Of a DNA stretch of 64,000 bases, positions 11,185 to 21,984 are shown in pieces. The stretch is from assembly GCA_020796225.1 (NCBI GenBank), contig CM036753.1, positions 3,968,001 to 4,032,000 on the forward strand, written 5' to 3'. Below the pieces are notes generated by a model. The model was not told where the DNA came from, did not search any database, and saw only the letters and a list, made by a program, of their open reading frames with translations. The stretch's first letter is position 1; the number at the start of each line of letters is the position of its first letter. The stretch comes from Arion vulgaris (Eukaryota > Mollusca > Gastropoda > Stylommatophora > Arionidae). A program made the translations under genes and the position numbers.

Positions 11185-11282
11185 CATCTTGATACTTCTC
11201 TGCGTTCTGCATAGACACTTCATCTCTGTGGTGACTTGATACCTCTCTGCGTTCTGCATAGACACTTCATCTCTGTCGTGAC
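11185..11282. repeat. 48 bp direct-repeat dimer
   Basis: CTTGATAC(T/C)TCTCTGCGTT through CATCTCTGT(G/C)GTGA occurs twice in tandem, differing at two bases. Confidence 0.85.
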
Positions 11283-11469
11283 TAGTTTTAATGTAATCTA
11301 TTTCCGTAAATAATCATAATATATTACTGAAGTACAAATGTAAATGTTTCACGCAAATATTTCTGGTGTAAATTGCACCTAATCTCAAGAAAGAAAGTGA
11401 CTACGGATTGAGTAGCAATTACTTGTTGTAATATTGTTTGATTAATCAACAACTCAATCATCCAGTAGC

Positions 11470-12410
11470 TATTCTGAGTAGAATGTTGCCATCCTAACAG
11501 TCCTTTGGAATTTCTTTCTCATAGATCAATGTCCGGCCGTTGCAGCCGTCATGGTTTATTGGTTATTGGTTACTAAACTAACGTCATTGCACTCCGGCAG
11601 GCCCATAGGTGCTCAGTCTCCCCAACAGATATCGAAGAGTATGCATACTGATGGTTCATGTGGCTCGCTGATTAAACACCACTCACTCTGCCTCTCAGGC
11701 ATCCAGTTCGACTTGAACAATGGGTAACTCCAAACTGCTTAAATCGCTTGATCGATTCAACATCGATTTTAGTGTCCTCATCCAACAGACAGTCGCGAAG
11801 AGACCGAAGAATATCCCCTTATCCATCTTCAACTCCCCAACAATCGATGCTGTTGATGCAAGCCTGTCCGCTCTCTCATTACCGTAAATACCCGCATGCC
11901 CAGGACAGTATATCCAGGTAAGGCGCTGGAGGTTCGAAACTTCTATAGAAGACATCCACTCATACCGAAACCTGCCCTTCTGGATCTTGTGAAGCATCGA
12001 CTGAGAGTCAGATACAACAACTGCCCCAGTAAATGAAGTCCCACAAATTCAATGGTTTAATCATCAGTTTCATCCTGAATCCATCTTCTTCGTGGTCTTC
12101 CGTTTATTCCGCTTTGCAGTGATGTCTCGTTCCATGATGGTCATCTCCAATCCGCCGTGTATCTTTATATATCCAAAATACAATTTTGTCATTATTATTT
12201 GCAACATCAGCGAATTTCCTTTGATTTTGAATTTTAAAATAAAATATCTATGTGTTCTCTTATTAGCTATGTTCTATGGATAACTCTTCTGTAACACTTA
12301 TATTCAAAAGTACATAATGTTTTCCCACTGCTTTTTAAAAATGTCCATGCTTCACACCTATACGCCGCTTCTGGTAATATACATGCTCTTAGTATTCTGA
12401 TCTTCAACAA
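11470..12410 (-). mobile_element. LINE-R 3' fragment, interrupted by a nested LINE
   Basis: Bases 11470-11558 and 12052-12410 together align with the LINE-R fragment at 41899-42400: the terminal tail region, the GCAGCC(G/C)TCATG block, then the segment equivalent to WIQDV and the CYRR region. The nested insertion (11559-12051) splits it within the CATGGTTTAATCATCAG stretch. The frame is broken. Confidence 0.7.
11559..12051 (-). pseudogene. Nested RNase H-bearing LINE 3' end with 8 bp target duplication
   Basis: The insert is flanked by ATGGTTTA at 11551-11558 and 12052-12059. On the minus strand an uninterrupted frame (11695-11997) encodes the end of an RNase HI domain: DSQSMLHKIQKG (third acidic residue), TWIYCPGHAGIYGNERADRL (the conserved His and final Asp), then a C-terminal extension. 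Such domains follow the RT in some LINE clades (for example I-type). The copy is 5'-truncated and lies in the same orientation as its host LINE. Confidence 0.75.
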
Positions 12411-12419
12411 CTAGCTTTT

Positions 12420-13530
12420 TGAAATACATCAATGTAATCAATGAAGTATCTACTCAGAGGTTGCACAAGTTCAGAATAGAATGTCGTATGCAAGAAGAGA
12501 ATATAAATGTATATATTTAAGCAGTGTGTCGTAAGGAACATCGACATACACTCACTAAAATTATTAGCATGCATAGCTTTTATTGTCTGCTGAAGGTGAG
12601 TTAATATATATTTATCTATTCGTAGTACAGGTGAGATGCATTTTACAACACGTACATACACATACGCAATCACATATGTACCTGCACTTACAGTCATACA
12701 TTCATATATACACGCAAACAACCCCACATACATACACACTTATTGTCTTGACATCGGAATGTTATTCTATTTCAGAAATGCAAACTCCAGAAGAAGCCAG
12801 AGTTAGCGTTTGAGAGTACATTTTCCAACAAATCTCAAAGTATGCCATCTTGTCTGTCATATTCACTTGCAGGACTTGTTGCACTTGCTCAGGTTAGTTG
12901 TTTGTCATATTCACTTGCAGGACTTGTTGCACTTGCTCAGGTTAGTTGTTTGTCATTAATGTTTATATCTTGTCAATTGTTCTTGGAGCATAACTTTGTT
13001 TGCCATTAGTTTCTTTATTTCATGTTGACAACGATTAGACAATCACATCAATAACCGAGGAGCAGCTACATATTCAGTTCACTTGCAATGAATACAATAT
13101 GAGAAAAGACATACACAAAATCAAAGTATAAACATTCGTCAGAGAGGAAAATGCAACCACTAACTCCATGGATAAACATTAATTAAAGCAAGCCAATGTC
13201 TTTACATACATCGGGATCAATTTTTTCAGCAAATGAAAGAATAACTAACGAAATTCAACATAGATGCAATAAAGCAAATACAATCTTAGAATAATGTACT
13301 AATTTTGAAATGCAAGCATGTCGTCATGAACATTGAAAGTTATACACTGCTACTAACACATATATGGCAAACAGAAGAGTATACAGGCAGTCTATAGAAG
13401 AAAAATTGAGTTCATTGCACCGGATTATTTCATATGACTAAGTCCCTCTCGACAGAAATGACACTCCACCTGCCGAAAGTGATGCACATAGCACGGACAC
13501 TACCTCCGGTTATCTATTCCGTTACAATGA
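12420..13530. other. Mostly unannotated; contains a ~51 bp dimer
   Basis: Bases 12845-12955 hold a direct duplication of TGTCATATTCACTTGCAGGA through CAGGTTAGTTGTT. A CA/TA-rich tract lies at 12640-12740. No gene was recognised. Confidence 0.5.
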
Positions 13531-13539
13531 ACGAATATA

Positions 13540-14060
13540 CAATAGTGTTATCAACAAATGTGTATGGGCACGGGGTTTCTAGACGTAGAAGTTAGGTGAC
13601 CGTCTCCCGTGCCAAAGGTACCAGGTTCACTCCCTCGTGCAGCCATCTAAATATTTTTCCAGATATCCATGATTTCGGTGTAGGTGAGATCGAGTTCCTA
13701 GTCCTATCGGAGTCGGACGACAAAACGTAGGTCCCGTGTTCAATTTGAGCATGTAAATGAACCCTTGGCAGTTCAACAATCGAGAGGAGCAGGTTGGAAA
13801 TTCGCTGCAGTGCTAAATTCGTTAGAAATGATTTCAAATAAATCTCCTGCAAATATATATTCACCATCGTCAAAATTGTATCAGGGATCCACGCCGGAGC
13901 TACGGAGTTCGTGCACTGCAGCTGAGATCTTACTGTGTAAGAGAGAAATTGGAGCACACAAGGTTACTCATCGAAGTGCAATGATGATGGTCCTATCAAT
14001 CAATCAATGAATCAATGAATGAATGAATGAATCAATAAATAAATCAATCAATGAATGAAT
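13540..14060 (+). mobile_element. SINE-B, long copy with (ATCA)n tail
   Basis: A tRNA-like head (TAGACGTAGAAGTTAGGTGA, then B-box-like GGTTCACTCC at 13624) is followed by GATCGAGTTCCTAGTC, the CGCCGGAGCTACGGAGTTCG block, and an ending ATGATGATGGTCCTATCAAT with an (ATCA/ATGA)n tail. Similar long copies lie at 40735-41170 and 46745-47435. The open frames inside it are chance. Confidence 0.7.
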
Positions 14061-14690
14061 CAATCAATGAATTGTGTATGACTACAATAATGTAAACACA
14101 TATCAACAAGATATGCTAATTTTCCGTGGCACGTGCAGAATGTAAATAGTATTCATAATTACGTCATATCAATGGTTTTGTTGCTCTCCAATGAGATGTA
14201 AAAGAAGAACAGCGAGGCAGGGAGATAATAAAACAGAACATTTATATGAAAGCTATAGCAGGTCTTACTGTCAACAGAAACAACGCAACAATTAGTCGAC
14301 AAAACAGAATTGTACATTGTCAATATAGATCAAGACAAAGTTACAACAATCAAAGAGAGCAGATATAATGTTGAATACATAAGTTAGTGAGATGAAGAAA
14401 GCAGAACTCAAGACAAATAAAGCACTTGCATATCTCAAAATAAGTACTAAAAAGCATCATCACAGTTCATATGTACGGTTCCAACTTCACTGCAACGGGT
14501 CACCCCATAGTTGCTCCGTTTCTGTGCCAACGAAAATCACACAAAATGCTAACATATGTCTCCTGGGAACTAATTCCAGAATGAAACAGCCGTACCGAAA
14601 ACAAAAAACAATCTGCACCGCATGAATGCATATGACCGTCGCTAAAGTGTCAACACAAAAGTGTTCATCACTTGAAATGTATTTCATGTT
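14061..14690. other. Unannotated; isolated relative of the 43 bp satellite
   Basis: Bases 14351-14410 carry one diverged unit (GAGCAGATATAATGTTGAAT) of the array that starts at 15972. The rest is featureless. Confidence 0.45.
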
Positions 14691-14960
14691 GAAGGGAACA
14701 TCAATCACGACAAAGCCTAACTTTCTGCGCCCGCAATATAATTGCATACGGTAGATTGAGTTTATTCGTTATAACCGCTGTCCGCCATTTTCTTAATCTA
14801 CATAACAAACGCGCGGTTGACACAGCAAAAAGCATTCCATGTAACATGCATAGCTCACAGCGTTGTTCAAGCACTAACTCAGTAGCTCGGCAAACGAAAC
14901 CGGAACATACCCGACCAAACATGGTGGAAATGCGCTAGAAAAGTCGTGTTCAGAATCAAA
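14690..14960. promoter_or_regulatory. CpG-richer segment with a YY1-like site (weak)
   Basis: This stretch has visibly more CpG than its surroundings (CTGCGCCCGC, AACGCGCGG, AACCGGAACATACCCGACC). It holds CCGCCATTTT at 14782-14791, the complement of the YY1 core, which often sits at transcription starts of CpG promoters. No TATA box or initiator can be argued. It could be a promoter or simply unique DNA. Confidence 0.2.
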
Positions 14961-15011
14961 TAGTTCTGATTGTGTATGGCCCTCCCGCATTCTGCCATTG
15001 CTGGCCAGGAT

Positions 15012-15083
15012 CATCAATTGCACTATGCGATCAGCATCAATTGCACTATGCGATCAGCATCAATTGCACTATGCGATCAGCAT
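15012..15083. repeat. 23 bp triplet repeat
   Basis: ATCAATTGCACTATGCGATC with AGC is repeated three times in tandem with no divergence, inside the start of a LINE RNase H region. Confidence 0.9.
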
Positions 15084-15089
15084 CAGCAG

Positions 15090-15970
15090 TGGAAATCGGT
15101 GAAAGGGAGGCACGTCGAGGTTTGGATAATTTTCATCAGTATGCGGTCTCACAAATCTCGACACAGGGCAAGAATCTATACCAATTTCTTCAATATACAA
15201 GAACGCATTTTCGACCAACATTAATTTCGACATAGATAGCAGAGTGAGGAATTCTGTGGCGTTGGATGCAGACGTGGCAATGCCATCATTAATGAAAACT
15301 GTACAGAAGGTAATCTACACAGATGGATCGGTAGTTTACCAATTAAAGTATGCATGTGCCTTCAATGCCAGTGCATGCGACAAAAAGATCGAGGACGCCA
15401 GTGGTGCTTTACTATGACCACAAGTGGCATGACAATGGAAGTACTGGCGATGGCTAAGGCACTACTCTGGCTGGAGTCACAAAACTACACTCATGCTTAC
15501 ATTCTGAGTGGTTCACTGAGTATGACTCGAAAAGTGGAGGCTAGTTCGGTGCGCAGACAATAGACTGACTCACTACAAGCGTCAACAATTGGCAGAATTA
15601 TATTCACCTTCGTTCCGGGACACATGGGTATCGATGGCTATGTGAGAGCAGACATGTTGGTTGACTCTGCTGCCACCATATGGGTGGGTTAGCCAATGGA
15701 TATAAATGATATTTTGAACTCTCTTACAGAATGTGACCCCCGAAGAGAATTTTCATCTCTAAACCAATCTATGCCAACTACTAGACTGCAAGAACGTGTA
15801 GTGAAGATTGGGGTGGCCAGAAAAGAACTGCACAACATGTGTATGAATAGGCTCATCATTCAACATTTAACTGGTACGGTTAGTCACTGGACGCTGTCGG
15901 ATATATTGCGAAATAGGTCGTGGCAAATATGTCCGAGTGCAATGAATATATTCAAAACTCAAACTGTAAC
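15090..15970 (+). pseudogene. RNase H LINE 3' region
   Basis: Plus-strand frames show YTDGS at 15315-15329 (first catalytic Asp of RNase HI), a MTMEVLAMAKALLWLES block (catalytic Glu), FVPGHMGIDGYVRAD (His/Asp block), and a C-terminal extension (about 15700-15960) matching that of the element at 48055-48707 (ILNSLTE, RLQE, GVARKE, LSDILR). Stops and frameshifts break it into at least three pieces. No RT is present upstream. Confidence 0.7.
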
Positions 15971-15971
15971 A

Positions 15972-16345
15972 GAGAGCAGATATAATATTGAATACACAGG
16001 TTAGTTGGACAAAGAGAGCAGATATAATATCAAATACACAGGTTAGTTGGACGAAGGGAGCAGATATAATATTGAATACACAGGTTAGTTGGACAAAGAG
16101 AGCAGATATAATATCAAATACACAGGTTAGTTGGACGAAGGGAGCAGATATAATATTGAATACACAGGTTAGTTGGACAAAGAGAGCAGATATAATATCA
16201 AATACACAGGTTAGTTGGACGAAGGGAGCAGATATAATATTGAATACAAAGGTTAGTTGGACGAAGAGAGCAGATATAATATTGAATACAAAGTTTAGTT
16301 AGACGAAGAGAGCAGATATAATATTGAATACAAAGGTTAGTGGTA
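15972..16345. repeat. 43 bp satellite with 86 bp dimeric order
   Basis: About 8-9 units of a 43 bp repeat (GAGAGCAGATATAATATYRA, ATACACAGGTTAGTTGGAC, RAAG). Two variants alternate strictly over the first six units (ATATC with GGACGAAGGGAG against ATATTG with GGACAAAGAGAG), giving an 86 bp higher-order unit. The last units lose the alternation. Confidence 0.9.
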
Positions 16346-16500
16346 CGAAAAGGACAGATATAATGTTGAATATATAGATTATTGAGACCAAGAAAACAGT
16401 GCTATTGTTGAATAAATAAGATAGTCAGACGAAGAGAGCTGATATAGTCGTGAATATATATGATTGTGAGATTCAGAAAGCAGAAACAATGTTGAAACAA
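16346..16500. repeat. Degenerate satellite units
   Basis: Three to four diverged units link the 43 bp array to the 42 bp array on the right, sharing GCAGATATAATGTTGAATA-like cores. Confidence 0.6.
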
Positions 16501-16504
16501 AGGT

Positions 16505-16825
16505 TATGGAGATGGAGATAGCAGATCTACTGTTGTATACATATTGCAAGTGATATGAAGAAAGCAGATCTACTGTTGTATACATATTGCAGTGATATGA
16601 AGATAGCAGATCTACTGTTGTATACATATTGCAGTGATGTGAAGATAGCAGATCTACTGTTGTATACATATTGCAAGTGATATGAAGATAGCAGATCTAC
16701 TGTTGTATACATATTGCAGTGATATGAAGAAAGCAGATCTACTGTTGTATACATATTGCAGTGATATGAAGATAGCAGATCTACTGTTGTATACATATTG
16801 CAAGTGATATGAAGAAAGCAGAACA
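16505..16825. repeat. 42 bp satellite
   Basis: About seven units of GAAGATAGCAGATCTACTGT followed by TGTATACATATTGCAGTGATAT. The shared core (AGCAGAT, T-GTTG-ATACATA) suggests common descent with the array at 15972. Confidence 0.9.
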
Positions 16826-17104
16826 AATGCATGATCTATTCTCAACCGTTACCTTGAGGAAATTGTTAGAAAGAAGAGATTATTCTTTAAATAAAACAAT
16901 AGAGCTGTAGAGATATAAAAGGAAAAACGATAATGATAAACAAAGGAACCAGAACACTCTATCAACTGATGATAAATTGTATGTATACATTACCAGGCGC
17001 CAGGTTACCAGACTTAAGGCAGTTGGCTGGTCGTACTGCAGCAATGTATCCACATATTCTTTAACAGCACTCCAGTCTGGATTATGTCTGGAAGATTTTC
17101 TAAC

Positions 17105-17530
17105 TTGCACATATTTCTAACCTGTACATATTTCTATCTTGCACAAATTTCTCTAACTTGTACACATTTCTCTAACTTGTACACATGTCTCTAACTTGTA
17201 CACATTTCTCTAACTTGTTCACATTTCTCTAGCTTGTACACATTTCTCTAACTTGTTCACATTTCTCTAACTTGTTCACATTTCTCTAACTTGTTCACAT
17301 TTCTCTAAATTGTACACATTTCTCTAACTTGTTCACATTTCTCTTACTTGTTCACATTTCTCTAACTAGTTCACATTTCTCTAACTTGTACACATTTTTC
17401 TAACTTGTACACATTTCTCTAACTTGTACACATTTCTCTTACTTGTTCACATTTCTCTAACTTGTTCACATTTCTCTAAATTGTACACATTTCTCTAACT
17501 TGTACACATTTCTCTAACTTGTACACATTT
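17105..17530. repeat. 19 bp minisatellite
   Basis: Roughly 22 copies of CACATTTCTCTAACTTGTW. A and T alternate irregularly at the final position, and occasional single-base changes occur. Confidence 0.9.
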
Positions 17531-17640
17531 CCTACTTGATAAGATTCCAATTTATTGTAAGTTTGAATAATACTAAGATGACCAACTCCAGTGTGGTATG
17601 TTAGTAGGGACATTAGCTAGAACAGCTATCTGATGTCCAT

Positions 17641-18053
17641 ATACGAGGCGTGTTCAAATGAAAACGGGACTTGTGGATTTATTTAAAAGTATCATACGCA
17701 AATTAACAGTTTCAACGGAATTAAATAAAGCAACCACTTGTGAATAAGAATGCACCTGGGTTCATCAGAAAAATCTCCGTATGCATTTAGGCAAGCATCC
17801 TACTGTTTAGGTAGACGTCGAATGCCGTCCGAGAAAAAGGTGCGTGGCTGCTCACTGAACCATGTGGTCACCGCTGTCTTCACGTCTGCGTCGCTGTTGA
17901 ATCGCTGTCCCTTTAGTGCTTTCTTCAACGGTCCGAACAAATGGAAATCACACGGGACAAATCGGGACTATAGGCTGGGTGATGAAGAACTTCCCAATTC
18001 TTCTTTGCCAATGTTTCCTGCACAATTTTTGCGACGTGCGGACGAGCGTTGTC
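17641..18053. repeat. Left arm of mariner palindrome
   Basis: The reverse complement of 18641-19055. It carries, antisense, the last ~95 codons, 3' UTR and TIR of the transposase. Homology stops sharply after GTTGTC at 18053. Confidence 0.9.
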
Positions 18054-19052
18054 AGCAGATCTTGCACGGCCAGGTCAGGCGCATATTGTTGCAACAGAAG
18101 AAGCCATAGCCTTGCTTGATAAAGCAGTACTGACTGACCATCGTCGGAGCATTCGTTCGCTTACAGAAGAATTCCATATGTCAATTGGGACAGCCCACAT
18201 GGTTGTTCGGAAGAAATTGAACTATCGGAAGGTGTGTTCACAGTGGGTCCCACGGATGTTGACTGACCACCATAAGGAAGAACGGATGGGGTGGAGTTTG
18301 AACCACTTGATGCGTTACAGGACAGAGGGTGATGCATTTCTGTTGAGCATTGTGGCAGGTGATGAATCGTGGTGCCACCACTATGAACCGAGCAGCAAAA
18401 TTGACAGCATGCAATGGAAACATCCAGGTTCACCAAAACCCAAAAATTCAAGACACAGGTTTCTGCTGGGAAGGTTATGGTGACCACATTTTTTGACCAT
18501 GAAGGGCATTTGTTGACGATTTTAAGGGACCTGCTGTCAACATCAATGCCGCCCATTATAAAGACAATTTAGACAAGCTGCATAAGGCCATCAAGGCTAA
18601 GCGACCAGGCAAGCTTTCTCAAGGTGTGATTCTTCTCCACGACAACTCTCGTCCGCACGTCGCAAAAATTGTGCAGGAAACATTGGCAAAAAGAATTGGG
18701 AAGTTCTTCATCACCCAGCCTATAGTCCCGATTTGTCCCTGTGTGATTTCCATTTCTTCGGACCGTTGAAGAAAGCACTAAAGGGACAGCGATTCAACAG
18801 CGACACAGACGTGAAGACAGCGGTGACCACATGGTTCAGTGAGCAGCTACGCACCTTTTTCTCGGACGGCATTCGACGTCTACCTAAACAGTTGGATGCT
18901 TGCCTAAATGCATACGGAGATTTTTTCTGATGAACCCAGGTGCATTCTTATTCACAAGTGGTTGCTTTGTTTAATTCCGTTGAAACTATTAATTTGCGTA
19001 TGATACTTTTTAAATAAATCCACAAGTCCCGTTTCCATTTGAACATGCCTCG
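17644..19052 (+). mobile_element. Rearranged mariner element with ~410 bp inverted ends
   Basis: A 1409 bp element flanked by TA (17642-17643 and 19053-19054) starts CGAGGCGTGTTCAAATG and ends with its complement. A normal mariner has TIRs of about 30 bp. Here the inverted identity continues for about 413 bp, because the left end is an inverted copy of the element's own 3' end, replacing the promoter and the N-terminal coding part. By eye the arms differ at about ten substitutions and four single-base indels (about 97% identity). Confidence 0.9.
18055..18930 (+). pseudogene. Mariner transposase relic (DD34D)
   Basis: The readable frame starts inside the protein ([20 protein letters not shown]), so the first DNA-binding helix-turn-helix is missing. 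Next come the linker with RKVCSQWVPRMLT, the first catalytic Asp in GDESWCHHYEP (about 18358), a frameshift near 18450, the second Asp in LLHDNSRPHVA (about 18635), a frameshift near 18690, and the third Asp in CDFHFFG (about 18742). The stop is at 18928-18930. Counting across the shift gives 34 residues between the second and third Asp, the mariner signature. No functional protein is expected. Confidence 0.85.
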
Positions 19053-19055
19053 TAT
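18641..19055. repeat. Right arm of mariner palindrome
   Basis: The original 3' end of the element: C-terminal coding region, stop, UTR and TIR. It is the inverted partner of 17641-18053, separated from it by a 587 bp spacer. Confidence 0.9.
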
Positions 19056-20735
19056 GTCCCCTTCGTGTCTCGCTGGACACATACAGGTTCCACAAGAGAT
19101 TTCCATTGCTGCCGTTTTGCAGATTTTCTAATAGTTGTTTTCCATATCAGATCACAGTCTATCAACTATCTTTTCACATTTCTTCTCCGTGTATACTTTA
19201 CACGTCCAAATATTATTTTTCCTTCATATATACGTACAGACAGAACATCAGATACATCTCAAAATGTACTTATAATTGTATCAATTTCTGTTTGTAATCA
19301 AATATGTGTGGGCATGTAATATATATATATTGTTGCTGGAGCTATATAATATGTGCAACACTGTCGCTAGGTGGCATGACATTTCTGCCGATAGAGACTG
19401 AGCTATATTTAGAACCAGGTGTTATGAAGTCAATACTTCGTCTTTAGAAACTCGAGACCAGAGCTGGTAAGTGCTTTGCCGCAGCGCCAAGCACACGTGT
19501 CACATATTCGTGCCGCCATATATTACTTGGATGAATTTAAATCTAACCAAATTTCCTTTAAAAAAAACTGTTTTTGAGATTTTTTTTGTAGCATTCCCAT
19601 GGAAACGATCTTCTCATTTCTTTAGCAATCTTGTTTTATTCTGTAAACATTCTATTTCCTATTTACGCCACTCTTTTTTGTCTTCGCTGGAGAACAGGTT
19701 GACATCTCAGCTATATTAATACTACTACTAATATTACTAACGTTATTATTAGTAGTAGTTTTAGTGGTATCTTCACATGGATCTCGCTCCTCCACAATCA
19801 AAAGGTCTTCTGCTTCTTCCTCTTCTTCTTCTTCTAACGCTCCACAACGACCACATGTTAACCACTATGTGTTAGTTGTATGCCATCTGAGCCAAAGAGC
19901 GATTGCACGTTGTGCCAGTTATCCGCCTACAAGTAGGCCAGCACATCCGATTCCTGTGACGCATTTATTTGCTAGGGTAGTTTCCCTAGGCCCCAACATC
20001 AATCGCCTCTTTCGACATGCGTTGTAGGTCGCAGTGGTACTATTCTTTGCTTCCCTTGCGGATCCCGGCACCACATGGGCGAATCAAAAGGCCAATGTGT
20101 CACAGTACATATACAAGTTGAACCGCACTACTTTACAACATTTTAGTTCAGAAAGAAATTGATCGCCGATTCACTTAGTAATCTCCCTTGACAATTATCC
20201 TGAATTAATAGCTTAACAACTGAATTTTAAATGAGTAAGACGGTGTATTTAGTTGCTGATTGTGTGTTGTAAAGTCTGTCTATGTAGATAAGATTACCCC
20301 GCATCGTCCTTGGGGTATCCTAACAAGATCATCAGATAAATGGTCACATTCGAAACACAGAAAGTCAATTTAAGAGTATAAGAAATGTTCTAATAACAAT
20401 AACAAAACGTGACATATTCACGGATCATGACCTTCTACTATTTAAGAGACTAAATTACAGGAGTATGTGTCTGACATGATAAAGATAAGGATTATTAGCA
20501 CAGTGACTTCACTCATTGGCGTCTCTGTCTCAGGAGACAAAAGGATTTGCGTCACGTAGTTGTTCTGTGTTACATCACAACGTCTGGTGTGGCTGTAATC
20601 TCATATTATAGAGTGGAAATCCTTGTTACAGTTAATGCAGGTGACACTGGAGACTGGAGATGATACTAGGATGATCTCTCTGTCCTCTATGCTCTTGTTT
20701 GCCTCTAAATATGAAGTTGTTTTTTCTTTCTTTTT
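19056..20735. other. Mostly unannotated; SINE-C tail at 19328-19410
   Basis: Bases 19328-19410 (GTTGCTGGAGCTATATAATA, GACATTTCTGCCGATAGAGA) match the SINE-C 3' half in plus orientation. Bases 19760-20090 are compositionally distinct (CT-rich, then GC-richer) and may hold an old repeat with CGCCTCTTTCGACATGCG. No gene is supported. Confidence 0.4.
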
Positions 20736-20739
20736 CTTT

Positions 20740-20995
20740 TTGAGCTATCCCTCAATGTCGTTCGTCATGCTGACATGTCTGGCAATTTGATCACAATTTT
20801 CCTTGTTTATGCTGCATGACGTTAGAACACGATTGCAGGTGTTAATGAAGCGTAGTAATGGGTGCACATTCTGTCATAGAATGTCCTTTTGGGATTCTAC
20901 CATTGCTCATTCGGTACACATGTCCCAGCCATCTCAGACGTCTCTGACTTAGTAAGGTCTTCATGTCTGGAATGTTAGCACTGTTCAGAATGTCT
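20740..20995 (-). mobile_element. LINE RT C-terminal fragment
   Basis: The minus strand reads NIDILNSANIPDMKTLLSQR then RLRWLGHVYRM and GRIPK, a well-known post-RT block of RTE-like LINEs. It is followed by a degraded terminal region (RCKDV-like) to about 20740. Confidence 0.7.
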
Positions 20996-21067
20996 ATATT
21001 GGAGATGCGGTCTTGACGTCATATATTGTATATTCGCCTAAGACAGCGCGTGTGGAAGGTGTTAAAT

Positions 21068-21260
21068 CGAAATAGAGGAAGACTGCAGTAAAACTTGGTA
21101 AATAGCAAAACACGTACAAACAAAGTACTATAGTTTTACAAAATACAGAAACAGTGACGATAAACAGCAACGTTTCGACCAAAAGGCCTTTATCAAACAA
21201 ACGACACAACAGGAGTGACGAATTATAGAGAACACTTACAAATGGACGATAACGGAAGGT
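21068..21260 (+). mobile_element. Penelope-like terminal repeat, solo copy
   Basis: About 190 bp identical in layout to both ends of the element at 34369-35176: GAAGACTGCAGTAAAACTTG, ACTATAGTTTTACAAAATAC, then AACGTTTCGACCAAAAGGCC. No endonuclease or RT is attached. Confidence 0.65.
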
Positions 21261-21980
21261 GTTACAACGATGTTCCGTTCTGGTATATGTGGTCCGTGTC
21301 TCACTAACATACTGCTATTTGACTACTTCATTAAAAATACTTAGCTGAATTAATGTTTTGCTGACTTGTTCACTCCGCAAGTTTATGTACTTATTAAGAT
21401 ATCGATGTCTTAATTTTTAAACTATGAATAAGATGTAATTTGCAAATAAATGAATGCACATTTATCACAAGTCAACATAATGATGATTGCCAAATAGATA
21501 ACTGATAACTATAATAATACATTACATGAAAGTTGTATTTAATCTGAGAATGAAATTAATTATGACGGAGTCTTCGGCATATGGTCAAATGATACAGACG
21601 CAAAGCGCATACCGCGGCACTTGTCTGTTAATGTGTTTAACGAGGGTTATCCCAATGTTCTTCTATAGCTGTGTAACAATGACAATATATATTGTGATAG
21701 AATGAATGAAAATAATAAGTAATGAATAAATAAAGATATGAGGACACCAGAAATTTCTTATAAGAAATGAATGTATTGTCACAGATTTTACTAAACATTT
21801 ATTCTATCCTGACAAATGTAGTAAACTACTGCAGTTAAATTATACATAACTATCGTTACTACTGCAGTACCGCTTTTAGGCGGTGTAGAACAGGTGGGAC
21901 GTGGGCTTGGGAAATGTAATGGTTGCATGCTTGTTATCGAAGCTGACATATCTTCTGTGTATGCTTGTAAAAACAACACT
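21261..21980. other. No gene recognised
   Basis: AT-rich, with no family or long-range repeat recognised. Confidence 0.35.
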
Positions 21981-21984
21981 ACCT

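Noticed and set aside
13592..14010. 81- and 121-codon frames
   Set aside because: They lie wholly within the SINE-B copy, whose relatives lack the frames.
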